From positions 1,612,001-1,676,000 of the forward strand of contig NZ_CP097289.1 in assembly GCF_023498005.1 (NCBI RefSeq): a DNA stretch of 64,000 bases, given 5' to 3'. This stretch comes from Streptomyces durmitorensis. GTDB lineage: Bacteria > Actinomycetota > Actinomycetes > Streptomycetales > Streptomycetaceae. The notes under the pieces are model-generated. The model was not told the origin of the DNA. It did not search any database and saw nothing but the letters and a program-made list of their open reading frames with translations. Below, piece by piece: positions 52,630-62,148 of this stretch. A program made the translations under genes and the position numbers. The first letter of the stretch is position 1; each line of letters starts with the position of its first letter.

Positions 52630-55005
52630 GTGGCACCTCTGCAGACGTCCACTCCAGCATCGATCGAAGGCAGGATCGCCGAAGAACTCGGCGTACGGGA
52701 GCGGCAGGTGAAGGCCGCCGTCGACCTGCTCGACGGCGGCTCGACGGTGCCCTTCATCGCTCGCTACCGCAAGGAAGCGACCGAGATGCTCGACGACGCG
52801 CAGCTGCGCACGCTCGAGGAGCGGCTGCGCTATCTGCGGGAGCTCGAGGAGCGGCGCGCCGCGATCCTCGAATCGGTGCGGGAGCAGGGCAAGCTGACCG
52901 ACGAGCTGGAGGCGCAGATCCGCGCCGCCGACACCAAGGCACGGCTTGAGGACATCTACCTGCCGTTCAAGCCGAAGCGGCGCACGAAGGCGCAGATCGC
53001 CCGCGAGGCAGGCCTCGAACCGCTGGCCGACGGCCTGCTCGGTGACCCCTCGGTGGAGCCGCTCGCCGCGGCCGCGGCCTTCGTGGACGCCGACAAGGGC
53101 GTGGCCGACCCGCAGGCCGCGCTCGACGGCGCCCGCGCCATCCTCGCCGAGCGGTTCTCCGAGGACGCCGACCTGATCGGCGAGCTGCGCGAACGCATGT
53201 GGGTGCGGGGCCGGCTGGCCGCGAAGGTCCGCGACGGCAAGGAGGAGGCGGGCGCCAAGTTCGCCGACTACTTCGACTTCGCCGAGCCCTTCAAGGAGCT
53301 GCCCTCGCACCGCATCCTCGCGATGCTGCGCGGCGAGAAGGAGGACGTCCTCGACCTCGTCCTCGAACCGGAGGAGGCCACGGAGGGACCGTCCTCGTAC
53401 GAGGGGATGGTCGCCCACCGCTTCGGGGTCGTCGACCGCGGCCGTCCCGGAGACAAGTGGCTCCAGGACACGGTGCGTTGGTCCTGGCGGACCCGCATCC
53501 TGGTGCACCTGGGGATCGACCTGCGCCTTCGGCTGCGCACGAGTGCCGAGGACGAGGCCGTGCGGGTCTTCGCGTCGAACCTGCGCGACCTGCTCCTCGC
53601 CGCACCGGCGGGCACGCGCGCGACGCTGGGGCTCGACCCCGGTTTCCGTACGGGCGTGAAGGTCGCCGTGGTCGACGCGACCGGCAAGGTCGTGGCCACC
53701 GACGTCATCAACCCCCATGTCCCGGCGAACAAGTGGGACCAGTCCCTTGCCACCCTCGCGAAGCTCGCCAAGGAGCACGCGGTCGACCTGATCGCGATCG
53801 GGAACGGCACGGCGTCGCGCGAGACGGACAAGCTCGCCGGTGAACTCATCACGAAGCACCCGGAGTTGAACCTCACGAAGGTGATGGTCTCCGAGGCGGG
53901 CGCCTCGGTGTACTCCGCGTCGGCCTTCGCCTCGCAGGAGCTGCCCGACATGGACGTGTCGCTGCGCGGCGCCGTGTCCATCGCCCGGCGCCTGCAGGAC
54001 CCGCTCGCCGAGCTGGTGAAGATCGACCCCAAGTCCATCGGCGTCGGCCAGTACCAGCACGACCTCTCCGAGGTGAAGCTCTCGCGCTCGCTCGACGCGG
54101 TCGTCGAGGACTGTGTGAACGGCGTCGGCGTGGACGTGAACACGGCCTCCGCGCCACTGCTCTCCCGGGTCTCCGGCATCGGGGCAGGACTCGCCGAGAA
54201 CATCGTGGCGCACCGCGACACGAACGGCCCCTTCTCCTCCCGCAAGGGCCTCAAGGACGTGGCGCGCCTGGGCCCCAAGGCGTACGAGCAGTGCGCGGGC
54301 TTCCTGCGCATCCGGGGCGGCGACGACCCGCTGGACGCCTCCAGCGTGCACCCCGAGGCGTATCCGGTGGTGCGCAAGATGGCGAAGAAGACAGGCGGCG
54401 AGGTCGCCTCGCTCATCGGCGACACGGCCACGCTGCGCTCCCTGCGGGCCGACGAGTTCGTGGACGAGTCCTTCGGTCTGCCCACCGTGAGCGACATCCT
54501 GAAGGAGCTGGAGAAGCCGGGGCGCGACCCGCGTCCCGCCTTCAAGACGGCGACCTTCAAGGACGGCGTCGAGAAGCTCTCCGACCTCGCGTCCGGGATG
54601 GTCCTCGAAGGGGTCGTCACGAACGTGGCGGCGTTCGGCGCCTTCGTGGACATCGGCGTCCACCAGGACGGGCTCGTCCATGTCTCCGCGATGTCCAGGA
54701 CGTTCGTCAAGGACCCTCGGGACGTGGTGAAGCCGGGCGACATCGTCAAGGTGAAGGTGATGGACGTCGACATCCCGCGCAAGCGGATCTCGCTGACGCT
54801 GCGCCTGGACGATGAGGCTGAGCCCGCCGGTGGCGAGCAGCCCAAGCGCGGCGGGCGCCCGCCGCAGCAGAGGGGGCAGCGGCCCCCTCGCCAGCAAGGC
54901 GGCCAGGGTCAGCGACAGCAGAAGCGGCAGGGGCCGCCGCCGGCCAATGACGCGATGGCGGATGCGCTGCGCCGAGCCGGGCTTCTGGATCCGAAGCAGC
55001 GCTGA
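52630..55005 (+). CDS. tex: Tex family RNA-binding transcription accessory protein
   Basis: 791 aa from the GTG at 52630 with GAAGG upstream. N-terminal helical domain, a YqgF-like RNase H fold ([17 protein letters not shown], about residue 333), helix-hairpin-helix motifs at about 510-570, and a C-terminal S1 RNA-binding domain at about 657-727 ([20 protein letters not shown]). The tail is Gln/Arg/Pro-rich. Tex proteins act on transcription elongation and RNA. It converges on the ABC-F gene. Confidence 0.95.
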   Translation: MAPLQTSTPASIEGRIAEELGVRERQVKAAVDLLDGGSTVPFIARYRKEATEMLDDAQLRTLEERLRYLRELEERRAAILESVREQGKLTDELEAQIRAADTKARLEDIYLPFKPKRRTKAQIAREAGLEPLADGLLGDPSVEPLAAAAAFVDADKGVADPQAALDGARAILAERFSEDADLIGELRERMWVRGRLAAKVRDGKEEAGAKFADYFDFAEPFKELPSHRILAMLRGEKEDVLDLVLEPEEATEGPSSYEGMVAHRFGVVDRGRPGDKWLQDTVRWSWRTRILVHLGIDLRLRLRTSAEDEAVRVFASNLRDLLLAAPAGTRATLGLDPGFRTGVKVAVVDATGKVVATDVINPHVPANKWDQSLATLAKLAKEHAVDLIAIGNGTASRETDKLAGELITKHPELNLTKVMVSEAGASVYSASAFASQELPDMDVSLRGAVSIARRLQDPLAELVKIDPKSIGVGQYQHDLSEVKLSRSLDAVVEDCVNGVGVDVNTASAPLLSRVSGIGAGLAENIVAHRDTNGPFSSRKGLKDVARLGPKAYEQCAGFLRIRGGDDPLDASSVHPEAYPVVRKMAKKTGGEVASLIGDTATLRSLRADEFVDESFGLPTVSDILKELEKPGRDPRPAFKTATFKDGVEKLSDLASGMVLEGVVTNVAAFGAFVDIGVHQDGLVHVSAMSRTFVKDPRDVVKPGDIVKVKVMDVDIPRKRISLTLRLDDEAEPAGGEQPKRGGRPPQQRGQRPPRQQGGQGQRQQKRQGPPPANDAMADALRRAGLLDPKQR

Positions 55006-55017
55006 CGTACTTCCCTG

Positions 55018-55073
55018 CGGGCGGGTGGGTGGTTCGCCGGCCTGGCGGCCGGCGCTTCCCACCCACCCGCCCG
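55018..55073. terminator. Large bidirectional terminator between tex and the ABC-F gene
   Basis: Outer 15-bp perfect stem CGGGCGGGTGGGTGG / CCACCCACCCGCCCG enclosing an inner 8-bp stem CGCCGGCC/GGCCGGCG with a 4-nt loop. It sits 12 bp after tex and 14 bp from the ABC-F stop. Confidence 0.9.
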
Positions 55074-55087
55074 ATTACCCCGCAGCG

Positions 55088-56734
55088 TCAAGGTGACGGA
55101 AGTTCCAGCACCTTCCCGTCAGCCACTTCCAGACGCCTCGTCACGCGGACCGCGTCCAGCATCCTGCGGTCGTGCGTCACCAGGAGCAGCGTGCCCTCGT
55201 ACGCCTCGAGCGCCGACTCCAGCTGCTCGATCGCCGGTAGGTCGAGGTGGTTCGTCGGCTCGTCGAGGACCAGGAGGTTGACGCCCCGGCCCTGAAGGAG
55301 CGCGAGCCCCGCCCGGGTGCGCTCTCCCGGCGAGAGGGTCGCCGCGGGGCGCAGGACGTGGGCGGCCTTCAGGCCGAACTTGGCGAGCAGGGTGCGCACC
55401 TCGGCCGGTTCGGTGTCGGGCACGGCCGCGCAGAACGCGTCCAGGAGCGACTCCGGGCCGTGGAAGAGCGCGCGGGCCTGGTCCACCTCGCCGACGAGCA
55501 CCCCCGAGCCGAGCGCCGCGTGGCCCGCGTCGGTGGGGATGCGGGTCAGCAGGGCACCGAGCAGCGTCGACTTTCCCGCGCCGTTCGCGCCGGTGATCGC
55601 CACGCGGTCCGCCCAGTCGATCTGCAGTGTCACCGGGCCCAGCGTGAAGTGGCCGCGGTGCACCTCGGCGTCGCGCAGGGTGGCGACGACGCTGCCGGAG
55701 CGCGGCGCCGACGCGATCTCCATCTGCAGCTCCCACTCCTTGCGGGGCTCCTCGACGACGTCGAGCCGCTCGATCATGCGCTGTGTCTGGCGCGCCTTCG
55801 ACGCCTGCTTCTCGCTGGCGTCGCTGCGGAAGTTCCGGCCGATCTTGTCGTTGTCGCCCGCCTTGCGCCGGGCGTTCTTGACGCCCTTGTCCATCCAGGA
55901 CCGCTGCATCTGGGAGCGGCTCTCCAGGGCGGACTTCTTGTCGGCGTACTCCTCGAAATCGTCGCGGGCGTGGCGGCGCGCGACCTCGCGCTCCTCCAGA
56001 TAGGCCTCGTAGCCGCCGCCGTAGAGGTTGATCTGCTGCTGGGCGAGGTCGAGTTCGAGGACCTTGGTGACCGTGCGGGTGAGGAACTCGCGGTCGTGGC
56101 TGACGACCACCGTTCCCGCGCGCAGTCCTCGTACGAAGCTCTCCAGGCGGTCGAGGCCCGCCAGGTCGAGGTCGTTGGTCGGCTCGTCCAGGAGGAAGAC
56201 GTCGTAGCGGGAGAGGAGGAGCGAGGCGAGGCCCGCTCGGGCTGCCTGGCCGCCGGAGAGGGAGGTCATGGGCTGGTCGAGGCTGACGTAGAGGCCGAGG
56301 GAGGCGGCGACCTCCTCGGCCCGCTCGTCCAGGTCGGCGCCGCCCAGGGCGAGCCAGCGCTCCAGGCTCAGCGCGTACGCGTCGTCCGCGCCGGGGGTTC
56401 CGTCGACCAGGCCCTGGGTGGCCTCGTCCATGGTCCGCTGGGCCTCGTCGACGCCGGTGCGGCGGGCCAGGAAGCTGCGGATGGACTCGCCGGGGCGGCG
56501 CTCGGGCTCCTGCGGGAGGTGGCCGACGGACGCGCTGGGCGGGGAGAGGCGCAGTTCGCCGGTCTCCGGGGTGTCCAGGCCCGCGAGGAGGCGGAGCAGG
56601 GTCGACTTGCCGGCGCCGTTGGCGCCGACCAGGCCGATGACGTCGCCGGGGGCGACGACCAGCTCCAGGGCGGAGAAGAGGGAGCGGTCGCCGTGGCCGG
56701 CGGCGAGATTCTTGGCGACGAGGGTTGCGGTCAT
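55088..56734 (-). CDS. ABC-F family ATP-binding cassette protein
   Basis: 548 aa with two cassettes and no membrane segments: GLVGANGAGKST and LSGGQAARAGLASLLL in the first, AITGANGAGKST and LSPGERTRAGLALL in the second, with LLDEPTN after each signature. The Lys/Arg-rich linker (KKSALESRSQ) between cassettes is typical of ABC-F. These proteins bind the ribosome and regulate translation or protect it from antibiotics; which role this one plays is not determinable from sequence. Confidence 0.93.
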   Translation of the reverse strand: MTATLVAKNLAAGHGDRSLFSALELVVAPGDVIGLVGANGAGKSTLLRLLAGLDTPETGELRLSPPSASVGHLPQEPERRPGESIRSFLARRTGVDEAQRTMDEATQGLVDGTPGADDAYALSLERWLALGGADLDERAEEVAASLGLYVSLDQPMTSLSGGQAARAGLASLLLSRYDVFLLDEPTNDLDLAGLDRLESFVRGLRAGTVVVSHDREFLTRTVTKVLELDLAQQQINLYGGGYEAYLEEREVARRHARDDFEEYADKKSALESRSQMQRSWMDKGVKNARRKAGDNDKIGRNFRSDASEKQASKARQTQRMIERLDVVEEPRKEWELQMEIASAPRSGSVVATLRDAEVHRGHFTLGPVTLQIDWADRVAITGANGAGKSTLLGALLTRIPTDAGHAALGSGVLVGEVDQARALFHGPESLLDAFCAAVPDTEPAEVRTLLAKFGLKAAHVLRPAATLSPGERTRAGLALLQGRGVNLLVLDEPTNHLDLPAIEQLESALEAYEGTLLLVTHDRRMLDAVRVTRRLEVADGKVLELPSP

Positions 56735-56963
56735 CAGGGGGTCGAGTTTAGGCCAGGCCCGAGCCCTCTCGCTGGTCGGCGTCGGTGACGGCGTCGGTGT
56801 CGGTGTCGGTGTCGAAGCGAGGGCGGCGCGCCTGGACGGGGGCGCGGGACCGGCGGGCGGTCTGCCGGACCGTGGCCTCGGGGGGCTCCACCGTCCCGGC
56901 GATCTCCACGTGGGAGCAGCCGGTGCGGCGGAGTCACGCAGTGGCACAGCGACGCGTGGCGGG

Positions 56964-57995
56964 CTACCTCACTATCGGCGCCACCAGGACGCTGTCCGTC
57001 GTCCGTGCCACCACGAACGACTCCCCCTTGGTCGCCTTCGCGTCCAGCGCGACACGGTGCTCCCCGGGCTCCAGGACACCGTCGAAGACCTGGTGGACCT
57101 GGGTGCGGGAGAGCCGGTCGAGGCGGTACGCGATGAGCTGGATCCGGCAGGTCGAGGTGATCTCGACGTCCGCCGAGCCGTCAGCCGCCGCGAGCCGCGT
57201 CAGGCGGCGCTGCGCCAAGGGGCTGCGGTCCAGGGCGTGTTCTATCTGCGCGACCAGGAGCGGGATGATCGAGGCCAGGCCGTCGACGTACGCCACCTGG
57301 ACCCCCGCGCCCTCGAACGCCGCGCGCACCGCGTCGCGCGTCGCCGCGGGGACGGACCGCCCGAAGGCCACCGCCCCGTAGGTCCGCAGCTCGTCCGGCG
57401 GCACGCCCGCCGCGTCCGCCGCGATCTCGGCGCCGACACCGATCGTGCGCAGCGCCGCCGCGAGCTTGGCGAGCACGGCGACACGGGCGCCGATCAGGAG
57501 CACCCTGCGCCGCGCCGCAGGCTCGCCGCGGGCGAGCAACTTGCCCAGCGCGTCGCGGTATTCGGCGCCGTCGAAGCGGAAGGGCCCTATGCCGTGGTAG
57601 CCGTTGAGTTTCAGGTCGGCACGCTCGGCCGTCTGCCAGGCGAAGTCCCGCCAGACGTAGGCGTCGGTGCCGTCCGAGGCCCGCTCGATGACCGCCGTGA
57701 CCGCCCCGCACTCCAGGCCTTCGCACTCGGGACAGCCGTAGATGACGTGGCGGTCGTCGCGCAGGGGCGCCTCCGCCTCCAGGAGGAGTCCGCGTACGTG
57801 GTGGGTGAAGATCGCGGGTGGTACGTCGGAGGCCAGTGGGGAGACGGCGTCGAGGTCGGAGAGCTGGAACAGCAGCGGGCGCCCGTTCACGATGAAGTCG
57901 ACGAAATCGCGGTGGACTTGATACTCGCCGTTGGCGAGGACTCCACCGGCGCGCATGGCCGGTGCCAGACCGAAGGTCGCGTACTCGGCAGACAT
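56964..57995 (-). CDS. Uncharacterised actinobacterial protein with CPECEGLEC motif (often named oxidoreductase)
   Basis: 343 aa from the ATG at 57995. Residues 1-150 include FGLAPAMRAGGVLANGEYQV, RPLLFQLSDLDAVSPL and VIYGCPECEGLECGAVTAVI, in which three Cys (CPECxxxxC) could bind zinc. A Rossmann-like segment follows (RRVLLIGARVAVLAKLAAAL; YGAVAFGRSV). I do not recognise a catalytic site, and the 'oxidoreductase' name used for homologues seems unsupported. It is divergent from the DAAO-type gene with a 66-bp gap. Confidence 0.65.
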   Translation of the reverse strand: MSAEYATFGLAPAMRAGGVLANGEYQVHRDFVDFIVNGRPLLFQLSDLDAVSPLASDVPPAIFTHHVRGLLLEAEAPLRDDRHVIYGCPECEGLECGAVTAVIERASDGTDAYVWRDFAWQTAERADLKLNGYHGIGPFRFDGAEYRDALGKLLARGEPAARRRVLLIGARVAVLAKLAAALRTIGVGAEIAADAAGVPPDELRTYGAVAFGRSVPAATRDAVRAAFEGAGVQVAYVDGLASIIPLLVAQIEHALDRSPLAQRRLTRLAAADGSADVEITSTCRIQLIAYRLDRLSRTQVHQVFDGVLEPGEHRVALDAKATKGESFVVARTTDSVLVAPIVR

Positions 57996-58061
57996 GGTGT
58001 GAGTATCCCCATCTGGGAGGTGATGTGAGCACGGCATGACGCATTCCGCTACGTTCCTGGG

Positions 58062-59030
58062 ATGGACGGGACGCAGGACGGCGATGTGATCGTGGTGGGC
58101 AGTGGTGTCATCGGCCTGACGACCGCGGTGCTCCTTGCCGAGCGCGGGCGCCGGGTGCAGGTGTGGGCGCGGGAGCCCGCCGAGCGGACGACCTCGGCCG
58201 TCGCGGGTGCGCTGTGGTGGCCCTATCGCATCGAACCGGCATCCCTGGTCGGTGACTGGTCACTCCGATCCCTGCTCGTGTACGCGGAGTTGGCAGAGCG
58301 TGCGGCACAGACCGGCGTACGCATGGTCGATGGCGTACAGGGCGAGACCCGGCTGGACGACCTCGGCCCGTGGGCCGCCCGGGTGCCGGGGTTGCGGCCC
58401 ACGACCCCGGACGAGTACGCCGGTCCCGGCGTGCGGGCGCGGGTGCCGCTGATCGACATGCCGGTGCATCTGAGGTGGCTGCGCGAGCGCCTGGCGCGTG
58501 CGGGCGGGACGGTGGAGGCGCGCACCGCGGGGAGCCTCGACGAGCCGCTGGCCGAGGCTCCTTGCGTGGTCAACTGCTCGGGGATCGGGGCGCGCGGCCT
58601 CGTACCCGATCCTTCGGTGCGGCCGGTGCGGGGTCAGCTGGTGATCGTGGAGAACCCGGGCGTGCGGACCTGGTTCGCGTCCGCGGACGACACCGGGCAG
58701 AACTCCACCTATTTCTTCCCGCAGCCGGACCGGCTGGTCCTCGGCGGCACGGCGCAGGAGGACGACTGGTCGCTCGACCCCGATCCGGCGGTGGCCGCGG
58801 CGATCGTGGAGCGGTGCGCCGCCGTGCGGCCCGAGATCGCGAAGGCGCGGGTGCTCGACCATCAGGTGGGGTTGCGGCCCGTCCGCCCCGCGGTGCGGAT
58901 CGAGCGCGAACACCGCGCCGGGGGCGGGGTGTTGGTGCACAACTACGGCCACGGCGGGGCCGGGGTCACCGTGGCCTGGGGATGCGCGCAGGAGGCGGCG
59001 CGCCTCGCGGACGAAGCGGCCGCCTCCTGA
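58062..59030 (+). CDS. D-amino acid oxidase-type FAD-dependent oxidoreductase
   Basis: 322 aa. FAD-binding VIVVGSGVIGLTTAVLLAER, then TTSAVAGALWWPYRIEP as in DAAO, VNCSGIGARGLV, and a C-terminal GLRPVRPAVRIE and HNYGHGGAGVTVAWGCA, which is the DAAO signature. It oxidises D-amino acids (or possibly D-aspartate) to imino acids with H2O2. No signal peptide. Confidence 0.9.
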   Translation: MDGTQDGDVIVVGSGVIGLTTAVLLAERGRRVQVWAREPAERTTSAVAGALWWPYRIEPASLVGDWSLRSLLVYAELAERAAQTGVRMVDGVQGETRLDDLGPWAARVPGLRPTTPDEYAGPGVRARVPLIDMPVHLRWLRERLARAGGTVEARTAGSLDEPLAEAPCVVNCSGIGARGLVPDPSVRPVRGQLVIVENPGVRTWFASADDTGQNSTYFFPQPDRLVLGGTAQEDDWSLDPDPAVAAAIVERCAAVRPEIAKARVLDHQVGLRPVRPAVRIEREHRAGGGVLVHNYGHGGAGVTVAWGCAQEAARLADEAAAS

Positions 59031-59042
59031 AACGCTGCGGAC

Positions 59043-60767
59043 TCAGGACGACTTGGCGGGGCTCGCCTCCTCGTCGCCGTTGTCGCTGGTGTCGCTCGGG
59101 CCGATGCGGAGCTCGAAGTCGCCGTCGTACTGCTCGTGGCCCGCGATCACGGCCTTCTCGACGGCGTCCGTGCCGTGCTCGCCCCGGACGATCAGCGGGT
59201 CGTGGCGCAGGTCGCGCATCATGGCCACACACATCCCGATCATCACCAGGGTGAAGGGAGCGGCGACCAGAATCGTCAGATTCTGCAGGCCCGTGAGGGC
59301 ATTGCCCGACCCGTCGCCGATGAGCAGCATGATCGCCGCCACGGCTCCGGTCACGACACCCCAGAACACGACCACGAGCTTGCCCGGTTCGAGCGCGCCC
59401 TTCTGCGAGAGCGTGCCCATGACGATCGACGCCGCGTCGGCACCCGAGACGAAGAAGATGCCCACCAGGATCATCACGAGGAGGCTGGTCACCGTGGCGA
59501 TCGGATACTCGTGCAGCAGACCGAAGAGCTGGCCCTCGGGGGTCGACTCGCCGCTGAGACCACCGCTCTCCTTCACCTTCATCGCCGATCCGCCGAAGAC
59601 GGCGAACCAGATGAGGCTGACGGTGCTGGGCACCAGGATGACGCCGCCGACGAACTGCCGGATCGTGCGTCCCCGGCTGATCCGTGCGATGAACATGCCC
59701 ACGAAGGGCGTCCAGGAGATCCACCAGGCCCAGTAGAAGACGGTCCAGCTGCCCAGCCAGTCCGACACGCCCTTGCCGCTGGACGCCTCGGTGCGTCCGA
59801 CCAGCTGGGGCAGATCGCCGAGGTAGGCACCCAGCGAGGTCGGCAGCAGGTCGAGGACGATGACGGTCGGGCCCGCGATGAAGACGAACACGACGAGCAG
59901 CAGCGCGAGCACCATGTTGATGTTCGAGAGCCACTGCACGCCCTTCTCCACGCCGGAGATGGCGGAGGCCACGAAGGCCACCGTGAGCACGGCGATGATG
60001 GCGACGAGCAGGCCCGTGCTCGCGTTGTCCATCCAGTCGAGGACCTCGAAGCCACTGCCGATCTGCAGGGCGCCGAGGCCAAGGGACGCCGCGGAGCCGA
60101 ACAGCGTCGCGAAGATGGCGATGATGTCGATGACCCTGCCCCAGGCGCCGTTCGCGCGCTTCTCGCCGATGAGCGGCGTGAAGACGGCGCTGATGGTCTG
60201 CCTGCGCTTGCGCCGGAAGGTGCTGTACGCGATGGCGAGACCCACGACGGCGTAGATCGCCCAGGGGTGGAGCGTCCAGTGGAAGAGGGTCGTGGCCATC
60301 GCCGTTTCCATCTTCGCCGCCGAGTCGGCGGGATCGGTGCCCGGCGGGGGCGTGGTGAAGTGGGCGAGCGGTTCGCTCACGCCGTAGAACATCAGACCGA
60401 TGCCCATACCGGCGCTGAACATCATCGCGACCCAGGAGATGGTGCGGAACTCCGGCTCCTCGCCCTCCTCACCCAGGGTGATCTTCCCGTATCGGCTGAT
60501 GGCGAGCCAGAGCGCGAAGACCACGAATCCGCTCGCCGCCAGCATGAAGGCCCAGCCGCCGTTGTGGATCAGGCCGTTGAGCATCTTCGTGGAAGTGCTC
60601 TCCAGCGAGTCCGTGGCGACGGCGCCCCAGACCACGAAGGCCAGGGTGAGCACGGCGGTCACACCGAAGACGATGCGGTCGGTCTGGGGATGGCTGCCGC
60701 CATGCGCGGCATGCATGAGGTGTCCGTCCCCTCCCCCGTCGCCCGCTTTCTGTTGGTCTTGCGTCAC
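59043..60767 (-). CDS. BCCT family transporter (betaine/carnitine/choline type)
   Basis: 574 aa from the GTG at 60767 (GAGAGG 7 nt upstream); a GTG at 60773 is the alternative. Twelve membrane helices, and the BCCT hallmark WAWWISWTPFVGMFIARISR in TM8 region, preceded by MMFSAGMGIGLMFYGVSEPL. It imports a quaternary ammonium compound, probably for osmoprotection. It converges on the DAAO-type gene 12 bp away. A 40-residue charged C-terminal tail may be the osmosensing part, as in BetP. Confidence 0.94.
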   Translation of the reverse strand: MTQDQQKAGDGGGDGHLMHAAHGGSHPQTDRIVFGVTAVLTLAFVVWGAVATDSLESTSTKMLNGLIHNGGWAFMLAASGFVVFALWLAISRYGKITLGEEGEEPEFRTISWVAMMFSAGMGIGLMFYGVSEPLAHFTTPPPGTDPADSAAKMETAMATTLFHWTLHPWAIYAVVGLAIAYSTFRRKRRQTISAVFTPLIGEKRANGAWGRVIDIIAIFATLFGSAASLGLGALQIGSGFEVLDWMDNASTGLLVAIIAVLTVAFVASAISGVEKGVQWLSNINMVLALLLVVFVFIAGPTVIVLDLLPTSLGAYLGDLPQLVGRTEASSGKGVSDWLGSWTVFYWAWWISWTPFVGMFIARISRGRTIRQFVGGVILVPSTVSLIWFAVFGGSAMKVKESGGLSGESTPEGQLFGLLHEYPIATVTSLLVMILVGIFFVSGADAASIVMGTLSQKGALEPGKLVVVFWGVVTGAVAAIMLLIGDGSGNALTGLQNLTILVAAPFTLVMIGMCVAMMRDLRHDPLIVRGEHGTDAVEKAVIAGHEQYDGDFELRIGPSDTSDNGDEEASPAKSS

Positions 60768-60849
60768 AAGCACACCTCTCACGGTTTCGCATTGGTACAA
60801 ACTCTGTGGTCCGCTACCCAGTACCACATGTGACGCACCTATCAACCAC

Positions 60850-62148
60850 TCAACAGTCGGTGTCGGGCGAACCTGTGACCAGGTGATAGGGAGCGCGCTC
60901 GTCGAGAAGCAACGGTACGAGCGAACGAGCGGATTGCCTCATCGGTACGTAGGCGCCCTTTCCCTCCTTCTTGATCTTCACTCCGTGCAGGGCGAGTTCA
61001 TCCTTGATGTCGCCGTACTGGGCCGCGTCGAGCCGGTAGCCGCAGGGCGGATCCTGGATCACTTCGGACGGCTCGGCGGGGTCGTTGTCCGCGCCGCCGA
61101 GATAGATGGGCCCGCGGTCGCGGAAGCCTTCGAGGCGGGCCGCGCCGGTGGCCGCCTCCAGTTGGCCGCGCCGCTCGTCGGCGTAGGCGAACAGGCCGCC
61201 GAGTGCGGAGAGTTGGGACTCCACGCGGCGCCGGTTGTTCAGCGCCTCGTCCTTCTTCTCCGCGTCGGTGAGCGGGTCGACGCGGCTCTCGATGAGCAGG
61301 CCCGCGGCGTGCTTGATGCCGGAGACGTTGCGCAGGATGCGCTCCTGGCCGTCGCCCGCGGTCTGCTTGATCGGGTCACCGGTCACGGGATCGGTCCAGA
61401 TTCCGTACGTTCCCGTCGTGTATCCGGACTTGTTGGCGGCGGGCCTGACATACGCCTCCGAGAGGGTCTTCGCCTCGCCGTGCACCGCCTCGTCGGTGTT
61501 GAGGTTGCGCGGCCACAGGTCGAACAGGTCCTTCTCGTAGTACTTGGGGGTGGCCCCGTACTCGTGCAGGTCGTAGATGGAGTCCGGCTGCCGGTCGCGG
61601 ATGACGGCGGCCATGGCGCGCGCCTCCGCTGTCTGCAGCGAGATGTGGTCGCGGTTGATGTCGACGCCGTCGGAGTTGCCGCGCGTGTCGGCCGCGCGGC
61701 CGTCCGGGTTGGCGGTGGAGACGACGAGGAGCGTGGTGCGCGAGAGGAACTTCCGGGTCTCCTTGTCCTTCGCGTACGCCAGGTCGCGGATCGTCGACAG
61801 ACACGCGTCGCGGCCCGACGGCTCGTCGCCGTGCTGGCTGCAGATCAGCAACACGGTGTTCTTCGTGGGGCGTTCACCGATGCGGACCAGCTGGAGGGGC
61901 CGGTCCTGCTTGGTGGTGCCGATGCGGGCGACCGAGACCCGGTCGGTCGACTTGTCGATCGCGGCGAGGAACTTCTGCTCCTCGGGCTGACTGGTCCAGC
62001 GTGCGCCGTTGGTCTCCTCGAATCCCGTGCGGGGCGGGGTCGGCGTCGCCTGCGCGGGCACGGTCAGGAGCGGTGCGGCGAGCGCGGCGGCGGTGCAGGC
62101 GAGCGCCAGGGTGCGGACTCGGGGTGTGAGGCCGGTGCGGGGTCTCAT
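60850..62148 (-). CDS. M14 family zinc carboxypeptidase, secreted
   Basis: 432 aa. Signal peptide 1-34 ends VPAQA. Zinc ligands are H106 and E109 (QHGDEPSG) and H195 (YDLHEYG); NPDGRAADTRGNSDGVDINR precedes the third ligand and LLIESRV is a candidate for the catalytic Glu. It should cleave C-terminal residues outside the cell. Its ATG overlaps the stop of the Xaa-Pro dipeptidase (ATGA), so the two are co-translated. Confidence 0.9.
   Translation of the reverse strand: MRPRTGLTPRVRTLALACTAAALAAPLLTVPAQATPTPPRTGFEETNGARWTSQPEEQKFLAAIDKSTDRVSVARIGTTKQDRPLQLVRIGERPTKNTVLLICSQHGDEPSGRDACLSTIRDLAYAKDKETRKFLSRTTLLVVSTANPDGRAADTRGNSDGVDINRDHISLQTAEARAMAAVIRDRQPDSIYDLHEYGATPKYYEKDLFDLWPRNLNTDEAVHGEAKTLSEAYVRPAANKSGYTTGTYGIWTDPVTGDPIKQTAGDGQERILRNVSGIKHAAGLLIESRVDPLTDAEKKDEALNNRRRVESQLSALGGLFAYADERRGQLEAATGAARLEGFRDRGPIYLGGADNDPAEPSEVIQDPPCGYRLDAAQYGDIKDELALHGVKIKKEGKGAYVPMRQSARSLVPLLLDERAPYHLVTGSPDTDC

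Noticed and set aside
51233..52660. Extension of the GlxA-type frame to 806 codons
   Set aside because: It is antisense to the SCO6745-family gene; GlxA homology begins at 51232.
56793..56814. GTCGGT hexamer array in the gap upstream of the ABC-F gene
   Set aside because: Only 3.7 short units; likely simple slippage in GC-rich DNA with no associated feature.
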